Shown here piece by piece: positions 41,336-50,255 of a stretch of DNA of 64,000 bases. The notes under the pieces are model-generated. The model saw only the letters and a list, made by a program, of their open reading frames with translations. It had not been told where the DNA came from and searched no databases. The stretch is taken from positions 1 to 64,000 of the forward strand of contig CAZWIZ010000006.1 in the NCBI GenBank assembly GCA_964634385.1, read 5' to 3'. The first letter of the stretch is position 1. Every line of letters begins with the position of its first letter. The position numbers and the translations under genes were made by a program. The DNA is from JAFGXW01 sp964634385. Lineage in GTDB: Bacteria > Bacillota_I > Bacilli_A > Izemoplasmatales > Izemoplasmataceae.

Positions 41336-43858
41336 ATGGATGGTTCAGTTTATAATTTTAGTCATTTTAAATTTATATTAGATAATCTAAATTTCGCAAT
41401 AACTGAGCGTGAATTTCTTTTTAATGAAAAAGGAGAACCAATAGATTATCGGTTCATTTATACAAATAAGACTTATGCTGATTTAATAGATAAAAAACCT
41501 GAAGATATTATTGGCTTAAAAGCAACTGAATTATATCCTAGTTCTAAAAATTATTGGATTGATGAATATTACGAAGTTGTGAAGACAGGGACTTCACTAG
41601 AAACAATAAGGTATGAAGAAAGTGTTGAGCGTTACTTTACAATTTATGTATATAAAACAAGTGATACAACATTTATTATTAGTTTTATTGATATCACTGG
41701 AATTCTTAAAAATTCATATAAGTTTGATATAAAAATTCCAACTGGAAAAATGATGAGAGATATTTCAAAAATTGGTTTTTTTGAAGTAAATAGAATAACA
41801 TTTGAAGCAAAAGTATCTGACTTACTTAATGAAGTTGTTGGACTAAATAAAATAGAAAAAGGATTTTTCAGAAAAACTTTATTAGAATTAACTCATCCAG
41901 ATTACTACAATAAAATATCAAGTTTAATTAAAGATATTTTAAAAGGGGATATTTCAGAAGTGGAAACCGAATTCAAATTTTATAATCGTAAAAAAAGTTA
42001 TTATCAATGGATTAATTTTTTTATTTTCGCTATTGAATATGATGAAAGTGGAAGGCCATTTCGTTATACTGGAATGGTAAGAGATATCCAAAAAGAGAAA
42101 AAATTAATTGAAGAGTCAGAAGAAATAGAAAAATTATTTACCGAAGCAAGAAGAGTCGCAGATTTAACAACATTTATCTATAATGTTGATTCTTCTCGTT
42201 TTGATGCGTCTAAAGAGTTTGATGAATTTATAGGTATTGATAATTTAAGAACTATCGAACAATATCGCAAAGCCGTACATCCTGAAGATTTAGAGGAATA
42301 TGATAAATCAAATATATATACAATAGTAAACGGTCTTCAAGATAAGGTGACTGTTTATCGAATAATTAAGAATGAAAAAATAAAATTTATTCAAAGTTCT
42401 GTTTTTAGCAAACTAGATTCTAAAGGTAATGTAGTAAAAGTTTTTGGAATTTTAAAAGATGTTAGTGAAATTGAAAGAGCTAGAAGAATATCTGAAAACG
42501 CGCGAAAGTCTTTCCGACAAATTTTTGATCATTCTCCTAGTGGTATTTTCATTTTGAATTCCAATTTTGAAATAACAATGGAAAATAGCACATTTAGAGA
42601 GTTGTTTAATATTGAGCCAGGTGAAATGAGTTTTAGTGCTTTAATTGGTGAACAATATGATAGTACAATTAGAAAATTAAAGAGAACTAAAATAATTAAA
42701 AATTTAAGAGTAAAACACTTTATTAATAATAAAGAGTATTACTTTGTTATTAGAATAATAAAAATTGATGAAGAAATTATTAATGGATATGAAGGTACTT
42801 TGACAGATATTTCTCAACAAGTTCAAGATGAAAAACGAATTTTATATTTAGCTACTCATGACGTTTTAACTGACTTATATAATCGAAATTATTTTGAAGA
42901 GTTTGTTGTTGAGAAAAATAAAAATTATCCACTTGGACTAATTTTATGTGATGTTGATGGATTAAAACTTATTAATGACGCCTTTGGTCATCAAAAAGGA
43001 GATGAATTACTTCAGTCATTATCCAAAACTTTAAAAGGTCTAGCACCCGATTATACTATATCAAGAATAGGCGGAGATGAATTTGCTATTCTGGTTGACA
43101 ATGCTGATGAAGAACATCTGGAAAATATTGAATTAGAAATTAAAGAATCAATTAAAGATTTAGGATTTTTCGGAATGAATTTTGAAGTTAGTTTAGGACA
43201 TGATATTCTTACTAAAAAACATTATAATTTTATGAAAGTATTTAAAAATGCTGAAAATATGATGTATCGAAGAAAATTGACAGATAGATCCTCAAGAAAA
43301 AGTAATGCATTATCGACAATTATGCAAACACTACATGAGAAAACTGAAGAAACAGAAGCTCATTGTGAAAGAGTTGGAGATTATGCTAGTATGTTGTTAT
43401 CTAAGGCGGGATATAAAAGAACTGCTGATTTAGAAGATATTAGATTTTTAAGTAATGTTCACGATATTGGAAAAATCGCAACACCTGAAGCCATATTAAA
43501 CAAAAAAACAAAATTAACTGAAGAAGAATACGAAGAGATTAAATATCATAGTGAAGCAGGGTATAAAATTATTAAAAATATAATTGATAATGAAAATATT
43601 GCATTTGGAGTTTTATATCATCATGAAAGATATGATGGAACAGGGTATCCACATGGTTTAATGGAAGAAGAAATACCTTTACATGCTAGAATTTTAGCGA
43701 TAGCGGATTCATATGATACTATGATTAGAGGAAGAATTTATCAAAAACCAATTTCAAAAGAAGATGCTTTAAAAGATATTGAAAAAAATAAAGGAACACA
43801 ATTTGATCCTAAATTAGCAGAAATGTTTATAAAACTAATGAAAGCAAAAACATTATAA
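41336..43858 (+). CDS. PAS-GGDEF-HD-GYP hybrid cyclic-di-GMP signalling protein
   Basis: The 840-residue cytoplasmic protein has no membrane helix. It contains about four PAS-type sensor modules (about 1-130, 135-260, 265-380, 385-505). A GGDEF diguanylate cyclase domain has an intact GGDEF at about 579-583 (RIGGDEFAIL). A C-terminal HD-GYP phosphodiesterase domain has VHDIGK (His-Asp about 709) and HHERYDGTGYPHGL (about 762-775). It can in principle both make and degrade c-di-GMP, with PAS input deciding the balance. AGGGGG precedes the ATG. It is a single-gene unit with a promoter inside the hairpin upstream. Confidence 0.9.
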   Translation: MDGSVYNFSHFKFILDNLNFAITEREFLFNEKGEPIDYRFIYTNKTYADLIDKKPEDIIGLKATELYPSSKNYWIDEYYEVVKTGTSLETIRYEESVERYFTIYVYKTSDTTFIISFIDITGILKNSYKFDIKIPTGKMMRDISKIGFFEVNRITFEAKVSDLLNEVVGLNKIEKGFFRKTLLELTHPDYYNKISSLIKDILKGDISEVETEFKFYNRKKSYYQWINFFIFAIEYDESGRPFRYTGMVRDIQKEKKLIEESEEIEKLFTEARRVADLTTFIYNVDSSRFDASKEFDEFIGIDNLRTIEQYRKAVHPEDLEEYDKSNIYTIVNGLQDKVTVYRIIKNEKIKFIQSSVFSKLDSKGNVVKVFGILKDVSEIERARRISENARKSFRQIFDHSPSGIFILNSNFEITMENSTFRELFNIEPGEMSFSALIGEQYDSTIRKLKRTKIIKNLRVKHFINNKEYYFVIRIIKIDEEIINGYEGTLTDISQQVQDEKRILYLATHDVLTDLYNRNYFEEFVVEKNKNYPLGLILCDVDGLKLINDAFGHQKGDELLQSLSKTLKGLAPDYTISRIGGDEFAILVDNADEEHLENIELEIKESIKDLGFFGMNFEVSLGHDILTKKHYNFMKVFKNAENMMYRRKLTDRSSRKSNALSTIMQTLHEKTEETEAHCERVGDYASMLLSKAGYKRTADLEDIRFLSNVHDIGKIATPEAILNKKTKLTEEEYEEIKYHSEAGYKIIKNIIDNENIAFGVLYHHERYDGTGYPHGLMEEEIPLHARILAIADSYDTMIRGRIYQKPISKEDALKDIEKNKGTQFDPKLAEMFIKLMKAKTL

Positions 43859-43909
43859 TAATTGTTTATATTAAAAATAAAAATGTTATAATGTCTTTGG
43901 TGGTAGGTT

Positions 43910-44554
43910 ATGAGATTAAGATTTGTTGAAGGAGCTAAAGAATTAATTCAAGCTCATCCAAAATATATAATTAATAATGTTGATAATAAAATGATTGATT
44001 TTAGGAAATTATTTAACAATAATTTCCCTATTCACATTGAAATAGGAATGGGGAAAGGTAAGTTCATATATGAACTTGCGAAAAAATATTCAAATATTAA
44101 TTATGTCGGAATTGAAAAATTTGATAGTGCAATTGTAAAAGCATTAGATAAAGTTATTGAGAATCCTTTAAAAAACTTAATGCTGGTAAGAATGGACGCT
44201 ATTTATTTAAAATATATTTTTAAAGAACATTCAATTGATAGAATTTATCTTAACTTTTCTGATCCATGGCCAAAAGCGAGACATGAGAAAAGAAGATTAA
44301 CAAATCATAATTTTTTAGAAGTATATAAAAATCTAGTGAAACCATTATCAGAATTGCATTTCAAAACAGATAATCCTGATTTATTTAATTATTCAGTTGA
44401 AGAAATTCGAAATTATCCAATGAAAATCATTTATTTAACTGGTGATTTAAATAAAAGTGGGTACAAAGATAATATTACAACAGAATTTGAAGAAAAATTT
44501 ATAAAACAAGGAAAATTAATATATAAATTAACCGCAATTTTTAAGGAGGCATAA
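43910..44554 (+). CDS. trmB: tRNA (guanine-46-N7)-methyltransferase
   Basis: The 214-residue class I methyltransferase starts MRLRFVEGAKELIQAHPKY. The SAM site is HIEIGMGKGKFIYELA. IYLNFSDPWPKARHEKRRLT is the diagnostic TrmB motif, and FKTDNPDLFNY follows. It forms m7G46 in tRNA. The RBS is modest (GGTGG/TAGG). The M42 peptidase gene starts two bases after its stop, so they are cotranscribed. Confidence 0.96.
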   Translation: MRLRFVEGAKELIQAHPKYIINNVDNKMIDFRKLFNNNFPIHIEIGMGKGKFIYELAKKYSNINYVGIEKFDSAIVKALDKVIENPLKNLMLVRMDAIYLKYIFKEHSIDRIYLNFSDPWPKARHEKRRLTNHNFLEVYKNLVKPLSELHFKTDNPDLFNYSVEEIRNYPMKIIYLTGDLNKSGYKDNITTEFEEKFIKQGKLIYKLTAIFKEA

Positions 44555-44555
44555 A

Positions 44556-45623
44556 ATGGATCAATTATATCGAGATTTAGTAGATTTACCTGGAGCAGCT
44601 AGTTTTGAAAAACCAGTGAGAGATTATATGAGAGAACATCTTACTCCTCATGTAGAAGAAATTATTCAAGACCGTTTAGGAAGTATTTTTGGTATTATTA
44701 ATAAAGGATCTAACGGTCCGAAAGTAATGATTGCTGGACATATGGATGAAGTTGGTGCAGTTGTTACTGGTATTAACAAAATGGGGTTAATTCAAATATC
44801 GAATTTAGGAGGAGTAAAGGGAGATGTTTTTTTATCTCAACATTTTGATATTATTACTACTGATTTAGAAAAAATACCAGGTGTTACAGCATCTAAACCA
44901 CCACATTTAACAAGAGGCTCAACAGAAATACCACCACAAATCAAATTTACAGATTTATTAATTGATATTGGTGCAGATTCTAAAGAACACGCTATTGAAT
45001 TAGGGGTTAAAATAGGACAACAAGTAATTCCAAGAAATGATTATACAGTTTCAAAAGATGGCAAAAAGATTTTTTCAAAAGCATGGGATAATCGTTTTGG
45101 TTGTGGAATGAGTATAGAAATAGCTAGAGATATTAAAAAAGAGGAATTAGACTGCGAATTATATGTTGGCGCAACAGTTCAAGAAGAAGTAGGACTAAGA
45201 GGAGCTAGCACAGCTGCAAATATGATTAAGCCAGATGTTTTTATTGCTATTGATTGTTCGCCTTGCGCGGATTCATTTGATGGAGATGAAATAAGTGGAA
45301 AAATAGGAGGCGGATTTTTAGTGAGATTTATCGACCCAAGTGCTATTATGCATAGAGGTATGAAAAAATTTATTACAGAAACTGCTGATAAAAATAAAAT
45401 TAAGTATCAATACTATCAATCAAAAGGAGGAACAGATGCTGCAAGAGTGCAACTTGCACAAAGTGGCGTACTAGTTGCTACAATTGGAATGCCTGCCCGT
45501 TATATTCATTCGACAACTTCAATGATAAGTATTGAAGATTATGCTGAAGTTAAAAAAATCGTCTACACAATCGTTAAAATGTTTAATGAAAAAACTGTTC
45601 AGGAAATCAGAAATAACGTATAA
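44556..45623 (+). CDS. M42 family aminopeptidase (PepA/FrvX-type)
   Basis: The 355-residue cobalt/zinc-dependent aminopeptidase shows MIAGHMDEVGAVVTG, KAWDNRFGCG, VQEEVGLRGA, VFIAIDCSPCAD and the C-terminal metal His in ARYIHST. Such enzymes form tetrahedral dodecamers that trim peptides (glutamyl- or leucyl-). Older annotations call them endoglucanase M. AAGGAGG precedes the ATG, and the site lies within the end of trmB. With PepV it suggests a peptide-scavenging lifestyle. Confidence 0.93.
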   Translation: MDQLYRDLVDLPGAASFEKPVRDYMREHLTPHVEEIIQDRLGSIFGIINKGSNGPKVMIAGHMDEVGAVVTGINKMGLIQISNLGGVKGDVFLSQHFDIITTDLEKIPGVTASKPPHLTRGSTEIPPQIKFTDLLIDIGADSKEHAIELGVKIGQQVIPRNDYTVSKDGKKIFSKAWDNRFGCGMSIEIARDIKKEELDCELYVGATVQEEVGLRGASTAANMIKPDVFIAIDCSPCADSFDGDEISGKIGGGFLVRFIDPSAIMHRGMKKFITETADKNKIKYQYYQSKGGTDAARVQLAQSGVLVATIGMPARYIHSTTSMISIEDYAEVKKIVYTIVKMFNEKTVQEIRNNV

Positions 45624-45682
45624 TTAATTATTAAAATAAATCAAATTATGGGACCATTAATTGGCCTAAAAAGGAGAAAAGA

Positions 45683-46255
45683 ATGAGAAATAAAAAAGTA
45701 TTAGAAATAACTACTATTGCTACGTTTTCAGCATTAATATTCGTAATGGCAAATGTACCATGGTTAGGATACATTCAAATTGGGGTAGTATCCTTAACAA
45801 TAATACATATCCCGGTATTAATTGGAGGTATATTCGGAGGAAAAAAAGTTAGTATTGCTCTTGGATTAGCATTTGGAGTATCGAGTTTAATAATTGCATT
45901 AATAAGACCGGTTTTACCAGCGGATTATATTTTTCAAAATCCATTAGTTTCTGTATTGCCGAGAGTATTGTTTGGATATTTTTTATATTTAATTTATGAA
46001 ATATTTACAAAATATATTTCAAATAAATTATTAGCGATATCATTATCATTTGTAATATCGACAATTGTACATACGGTGTTAGTTTTAATTCCATTTTACA
46101 TCTTCTTCTTTGAATCAAAAACTTTTACAGGTATATTTGATTTTATATTCTTGATTCTAGCTTCGAATGGAATATTAGAAGCAATCTTAGCCGGTGTAGT
46201 TGGCGCACCAATTGCTTATAGATTACTAAAATATAAAGAGGCTAATTCTCAATAA
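45683..46255 (+). CDS. ECF transporter S component, probable pantothenate-specific (PanT)
   Basis: The 190-residue membrane protein has about six helices: ITTIATFSALIFVMANVPWLG, then IPVLIGGIFGGKKVSIALGL, and the conserved Ala-rich motif of group II ECF S subunits. The C-terminal helix is AILAGVVGAPIAYRLLKY. S components give substrate specificity and share the EcfA/A'/T module encoded elsewhere. Pantothenate is inferred because coaX (pantothenate kinase) starts 24 bases later, with the same strand and no terminator between. Riboflavin, folate or another vitamin cannot be excluded on sequence. Confidence 0.8.
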   Translation: MRNKKVLEITTIATFSALIFVMANVPWLGYIQIGVVSLTIIHIPVLIGGIFGGKKVSIALGLAFGVSSLIIALIRPVLPADYIFQNPLVSVLPRVLFGYFLYLIYEIFTKYISNKLLAISLSFVISTIVHTVLVLIPFYIFFFESKTFTGIFDFIFLILASNGILEAILAGVVGAPIAYRLLKYKEANSQ

Positions 46256-46279
46256 TCTGAATAATTTGGAGGAAAATAT

Positions 46280-47017
46280 ATGATTGTTTTAGTTGACATT
46301 GGTAATTCAAATATTGTAATCGCAAAATACGATAAAAGTATTAATCAAACATATCGTTATACAACTGATACATCAAAATCGATTGATGAATATTATGTTT
46401 TATTAAAAGATGTTGTTAAAAACGCAAAAGGAATGATAATATCAAGTGTTGTTCCAGAATTAAATAGTATATTTAAAAATTTAGCACTTAAATACTTAGA
46501 TATTAATCCAATGTTTATTGGTCCTGGTATCAAAACCGGAGTTAAAATTGTTGTTGATAATCCTAAAGAAATTGGGGCAGATTTAGTTGTTAGTGCCGCA
46601 GCTGTCATTGCTGAATATGGTGATACAGCAATAATTGTTGATATGGGAACTGCTACAACTTTTACTTATGTAGAAAATAAAGTTATAAAGGGAGTTTCAA
46701 TTACAACAGGGCTAGGTACATCAAAAGATGCCTTAGTCAAAAAAGCATCACAACTTTCTCAATTTGAATTTAAAACTCCAACTAAGGTAATTGCGACTAA
46801 TACTATCGATTGTTTAAATTCGGGATTACTATATGGACATTCATTTATGATTAAAGGAATTATTCAAGAAATTAAAAAACAAATCAAAAAAGATCCAATC
46901 ATTATTATAAGCGGAGGAACGTCAAGATTCGTTAAAAATATGTTTGACAATAGTTACATTTTTGATGATTTATTATTATTAAAAGGGTTGTCAATTATTT
47001 ACAATAAAAATAATTAA
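46280..47017 (+). CDS. coaX: Type III pantothenate kinase
   Basis: The 245-residue ASKHA-fold kinase starts MIVLVDIGNSNIVIAKYD (phosphate loop). ISSVVPELN, KEIGADLVVSAAAV and VDMGTATTFTYVE carry the Asp and pantothenate-binding residues. IISGGTSRFV closes the nucleotide site. It catalyses the first step of coenzyme A synthesis, needs a monovalent cation and is not feedback-inhibited by CoA. It is paired with the ECF S component upstream; coaE is at 52569. A hairpin follows at 47078-47137. Confidence 0.95.
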   Translation: MIVLVDIGNSNIVIAKYDKSINQTYRYTTDTSKSIDEYYVLLKDVVKNAKGMIISSVVPELNSIFKNLALKYLDINPMFIGPGIKTGVKIVVDNPKEIGADLVVSAAAVIAEYGDTAIIVDMGTATTFTYVENKVIKGVSITTGLGTSKDALVKKASQLSQFEFKTPTKVIATNTIDCLNSGLLYGHSFMIKGIIQEIKKQIKKDPIIIISGGTSRFVKNMFDNSYIFDDLLLLKGLSIIYNKNN

Positions 47018-47077
47018 CTAAAAAGATATCAAAATTTTTAATCAAACAAAAAAACAAAACACCTTGTACTATAATTG

Positions 47078-47137
47078 AACTGCACCTATAAACTTGGACA
47101 TAGGAAACTATGAAAAAGAGAAGGTGCAGTTTTTTTG
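47078..47137 (+). terminator. Terminator after coaX with an unusual 34-base loop
   Basis: AACTGCACCT (47078-47087) pairs with AGGTGCAGTT (47122-47131), then seven T residues. The loop itself has CCTAT/ATAGG pairing. The AACTTGGACA within the loop resembles the ends of some IS3-type elements, but no transposase text is present. Confidence 0.8.
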
Positions 47138-47202
47138 TTTTTCTAATGAACAACTATTTTAAAAGGAAATTGCCTATTTAAGAAGTAAATGACTATTTTC
47201 AA

Positions 47203-47231
47203 TTGACAAAAAAGCGTTTTCAAATTATAAT
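47203..47231 (+). promoter_or_regulatory. Promoter of acpP
   Basis: TTGACA (47203-47208), 17 bases, TATAAT (47226-47231): a full consensus promoter. The spacer holds AAAAAGCGTTTTCA (47209-47222), which matches the cre consensus except for the first two bases and is almost the same as the box in the sugar-operon promoter. A CcpA effect is possible but unproven. Confidence 0.85.
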
Positions 47232-47262
47232 AATTATAATATCAAACAGAAGGAGTGAAACA

Positions 47263-47493
47263 ATGATTTTTGACAAAGTTAAAGACATTATTATTGAAGA
47301 ATTAGGTGTTGAGGAAGATAAGGTTTTAATTGAGTCAAATCTTTCGGATGACTTAGGGGCAGATTCATTAGACGCTATTGAATTAATTATGGCAATCGAG
47401 GAAGCTTTTGATGTTGAAATTCCTGATAATGAAGCTACAAAAATTAAAATAGTTTCAGATATAGTTAAGTTTTTAGAAGATGCAGGAAAATAA
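47263..47493 (+). CDS. acpP: Acyl carrier protein
   Basis: The 76-residue acidic four-helix protein has LGADSLDAIELIMAIEEAF; the serine of DSL carries 4'-phosphopantetheine. It shuttles acyl chains in fatty acid and phospholipid synthesis. I use the ATG at 47263 after AAGGAG; the longer open frame upstream covers the promoter. It stands alone, not in a fab operon, with its own consensus promoter and terminator, which suggests high constitutive expression. Confidence 0.97.
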   Translation: MIFDKVKDIIIEELGVEEDKVLIESNLSDDLGADSLDAIELIMAIEEAFDVEIPDNEATKIKIVSDIVKFLEDAGK

Positions 47494-47519
47494 TACTCAG
47501 ATTACTGAGTATTTTTTTT
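47492..47519 (+). terminator. Terminator of acpP
   Basis: AATACTCAG (47492-47500) pairs with CTGAGTATT (47505-47513) and is followed by T residues; it overlaps the stop codon. Confidence 0.93.
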
Positions 47520-47621
47520 ATGCATTATTTAAACATTAATTTTGAAGTGAACATAAAGCAAATGTTTGTTATAAACATAAGAACATGTGTTAAAATAGAA
47601 TAAAGAACGAGGTGTATATTA

Positions 47622-50243
47622 ATGAAAAAATTAATTTTAATTGATGGTTCTAATATTATGTTCAGAGCATATTATGGAACAGCTTATTCTGGAAATTTAA
47701 TGCAAAACTCTAAAGGCCAGTATACTAATGCTGTTTTTGGTTTTGTTAATATGATAAACTCAGTTCTACGTGAAGATTTTACTCATATCTTGGTTGCTTT
47801 TGATAAAGGAAAACAAACATTTAGACATGAATCATTCCCAGACTATAAAGGTGGGAGAAAACCAATGCCACCAGAATTTCGTTCTCAAATTGAGTTAATT
47901 AAAGAGAGTTTAAATGTTTTAGGAGTAAAACAAAGAGAAATAGCTTTGATTGAGGCAGATGACATTATAGGAACATACACAAAAGAGTATTATAATGATT
48001 TTGATGAAATCGAAATCATTAGTAATGATAAAGATTTACTTCAGTTATTGAATGATAAGGTTAGTATGCGATCATCTATAAAAGGAATGAAAGATTATAT
48101 TTCATACACCCCAAAATATTTAAAAGAGGTAATGGGAGTTAATCCTTCCCAAATAACAGATTTAAAAGGATTAATGGGAGATGCTTCTGATAATTTACCA
48201 GGTATTCCTGGAGTTGGACAAAAAACAGCTGTTAAGTTATTAAATTTATATCATACGCTTGATGGTGTTCTTGAAGCACGAAATGGTCTTTCAGGAAAAC
48301 TTGGAGAAAGAGTTAGAGAGTATTATAAAGACGCTATTTTATGTAAAAAAATAGCTACTATTAAAACTGATGTTGATTTAAAATTCACTTTAGATGAAGT
48401 TCGATACACTGGAGTTAATGAAGAAAAAATGCTTGAGTTTTTCAAAGAATTAGAACTTCATTCATTAATTAAAAGATATAACAAAAAAACAAATAAACAA
48501 TCATTTGAGAAATTCGACTATGAAGTTATTCAAGACATTTTTGAATTAGATAACATATTAATAAACAATTCTTTTATAACTTTAGAAACATATAATCCAT
48601 ATTATCATTTAGCTACTCCACTGGGATTTGGAATTGTAAATAGAAAAGGCAACTTTTTTGTCCCTTATGAATTGCTTCATCAATCTATTGGAATGCAAAT
48701 GTTTTTAAGTGATAAAACAATTTCTAAATTTGTTTTTAATGTTAAAATGATAGAAGTCATCTTATTAAGAGATGGATATAATATTAAAGGAGTGAAATTT
48801 GATTTACTATTAGCAGCGTATATTTTGAATCCTAATAATACGAAAGAAGATTTTAGGGTTATTGTCACGAATTTTGATTATGATAACGTACCATACTTAG
48901 AAGAAGTTTATCAAAAAGGAGTAAAATATAGTATTCCGTCTTCTGAAAAATATAGTGAATACGCAGTTAAAAAAGCATTTGCTATAAAATATTTAAAAGA
49001 TGATTTATTAAAAGAATTAAAGTTAAATAATCAATTATCTTTGTTAAATGATATAGAATTACCACTTGCAAATGTTTTAGCGCATATGGAAGCAGAAGGG
49101 ATAAACATAGATCATTCTAAACTTCAAACATTAAATAAAGATATTAAAAATAGAATAGATTCCATTACGGAAGAAATATATTATTTAGCAGGAGTTAAAT
49201 TCAATATTGCGAGTCCCAAACAACTTGGAGAAATATTGTTTGATAAATTGCAACTACCATTTGCTAAAAAAACAAAAACAGGATATTCAACCAAAGTAGA
49301 TGTATTAAATAAATTAAAAAAATACCACCCAATTATTGAAAAAGTGATGATTTTTAGAACACTATCAAAATTATATTCAACTTATATTGTTGGACTTGAA
49401 AATGCTATTTTAAAAGATGGTAAAATACATACGATTTATCGTCAAGCTTTTACTTCAACAGGAAGACTTTCAAGTGTTGAACCTAATCTTCAAAATATTC
49501 CGATTAGATATCCTGAAGGAAGAGAAATAAGAAAAGTATTTATTCCGAGCAATGGGAATAGATTTCTTGCAAGTGATTATTCACAAATAGAACTAAGAGT
49601 ACTCGCTCATATGGCACATGAAGAAACACTAATTGAAGCTTTTAAAAACAACGAAGATATTCATACTAAAACAGCTCAACAAATTTTCGATAAAGAAGAA
49701 ATCTCTTCTTTAGAAAGAAGACAAGCTAAAGCTGTAAACTTTGGTATTATTTACGGCCAATCTGCCTGGGGTCTAAGTGAAGAAATAAATATTTCACCAA
49801 AAGATGCCGAAAAATTTATTACTAAATATTATCAAACTTTTTCAGGTATAAAGGTTTTTATGGATAAAGTTGTTAAAGATGCTACAAACTTAGGATATGC
49901 TAGTACTTTAATGAATAGACGTAGATATTTACCAGAATTAAAAAGTAGTGTATATATGCAACGTGAAGCTGGTAAAAGAAACGCGATGAATGCACCAATA
50001 CAAGGAAGTGCTGCAGATATTATTAAAATAGCTATGATTCAAATTTTTAATGAGATGAAAAAAAGAAAACTTAAGTCAAGATTATTACTTCAAATTCATG
50101 ACGAATTAGTCTTTGATGTTGATAATAATGAAATAGATTTAATGGATAAATTAGTAAAAGAGGTTATGGAAAACTGCATTACTTTATTAGTACCATTGAA
50201 AGTTGATAAATCATTTGGTAAAAATCTATATGAAACAAAATAA
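47622..50243 (+). CDS. polA: DNA polymerase I
   Basis: The 873-residue enzyme for Okazaki-fragment processing and repair has an N-terminal 5'-3' exonuclease (about 1-290, LIDGSNIMFRAYYG and DKDLLQL) and a central 3'-5' exonuclease-like domain (about 300-470). The central domain lacks the metal-binding DxE, reading ITLETYN, so proofreading is probably absent, as in Bacillus Pol I. The polymerase domain has DYSQIELRVLAHM, RRQAKAVNFGIIYG and QIHDELVFD. The RBS is GAGGTG. Downstream genes follow within a few bases, forming a polA-CDF-nitroreductase-mutM run. Confidence 0.97.
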   Translation: MKKLILIDGSNIMFRAYYGTAYSGNLMQNSKGQYTNAVFGFVNMINSVLREDFTHILVAFDKGKQTFRHESFPDYKGGRKPMPPEFRSQIELIKESLNVLGVKQREIALIEADDIIGTYTKEYYNDFDEIEIISNDKDLLQLLNDKVSMRSSIKGMKDYISYTPKYLKEVMGVNPSQITDLKGLMGDASDNLPGIPGVGQKTAVKLLNLYHTLDGVLEARNGLSGKLGERVREYYKDAILCKKIATIKTDVDLKFTLDEVRYTGVNEEKMLEFFKELELHSLIKRYNKKTNKQSFEKFDYEVIQDIFELDNILINNSFITLETYNPYYHLATPLGFGIVNRKGNFFVPYELLHQSIGMQMFLSDKTISKFVFNVKMIEVILLRDGYNIKGVKFDLLLAAYILNPNNTKEDFRVIVTNFDYDNVPYLEEVYQKGVKYSIPSSEKYSEYAVKKAFAIKYLKDDLLKELKLNNQLSLLNDIELPLANVLAHMEAEGINIDHSKLQTLNKDIKNRIDSITEEIYYLAGVKFNIASPKQLGEILFDKLQLPFAKKTKTGYSTKVDVLNKLKKYHPIIEKVMIFRTLSKLYSTYIVGLENAILKDGKIHTIYRQAFTSTGRLSSVEPNLQNIPIRYPEGREIRKVFIPSNGNRFLASDYSQIELRVLAHMAHEETLIEAFKNNEDIHTKTAQQIFDKEEISSLERRQAKAVNFGIIYGQSAWGLSEEINISPKDAEKFITKYYQTFSGIKVFMDKVVKDATNLGYASTLMNRRRYLPELKSSVYMQREAGKRNAMNAPIQGSAADIIKIAMIQIFNEMKKRKLKSRLLLQIHDELVFDVDNNEIDLMDKLVKEVMENCITLLVPLKVDKSFGKNLYETK

Positions 50244-50255
50244 GGAATGATTAAG

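Noticed and set aside
44556..45623. Endoglucanase annotation for the M42 gene
   Set aside because: The metal ligands and motifs are those of M42 aminopeptidases; the cellulase name is a historical misannotation of this family.
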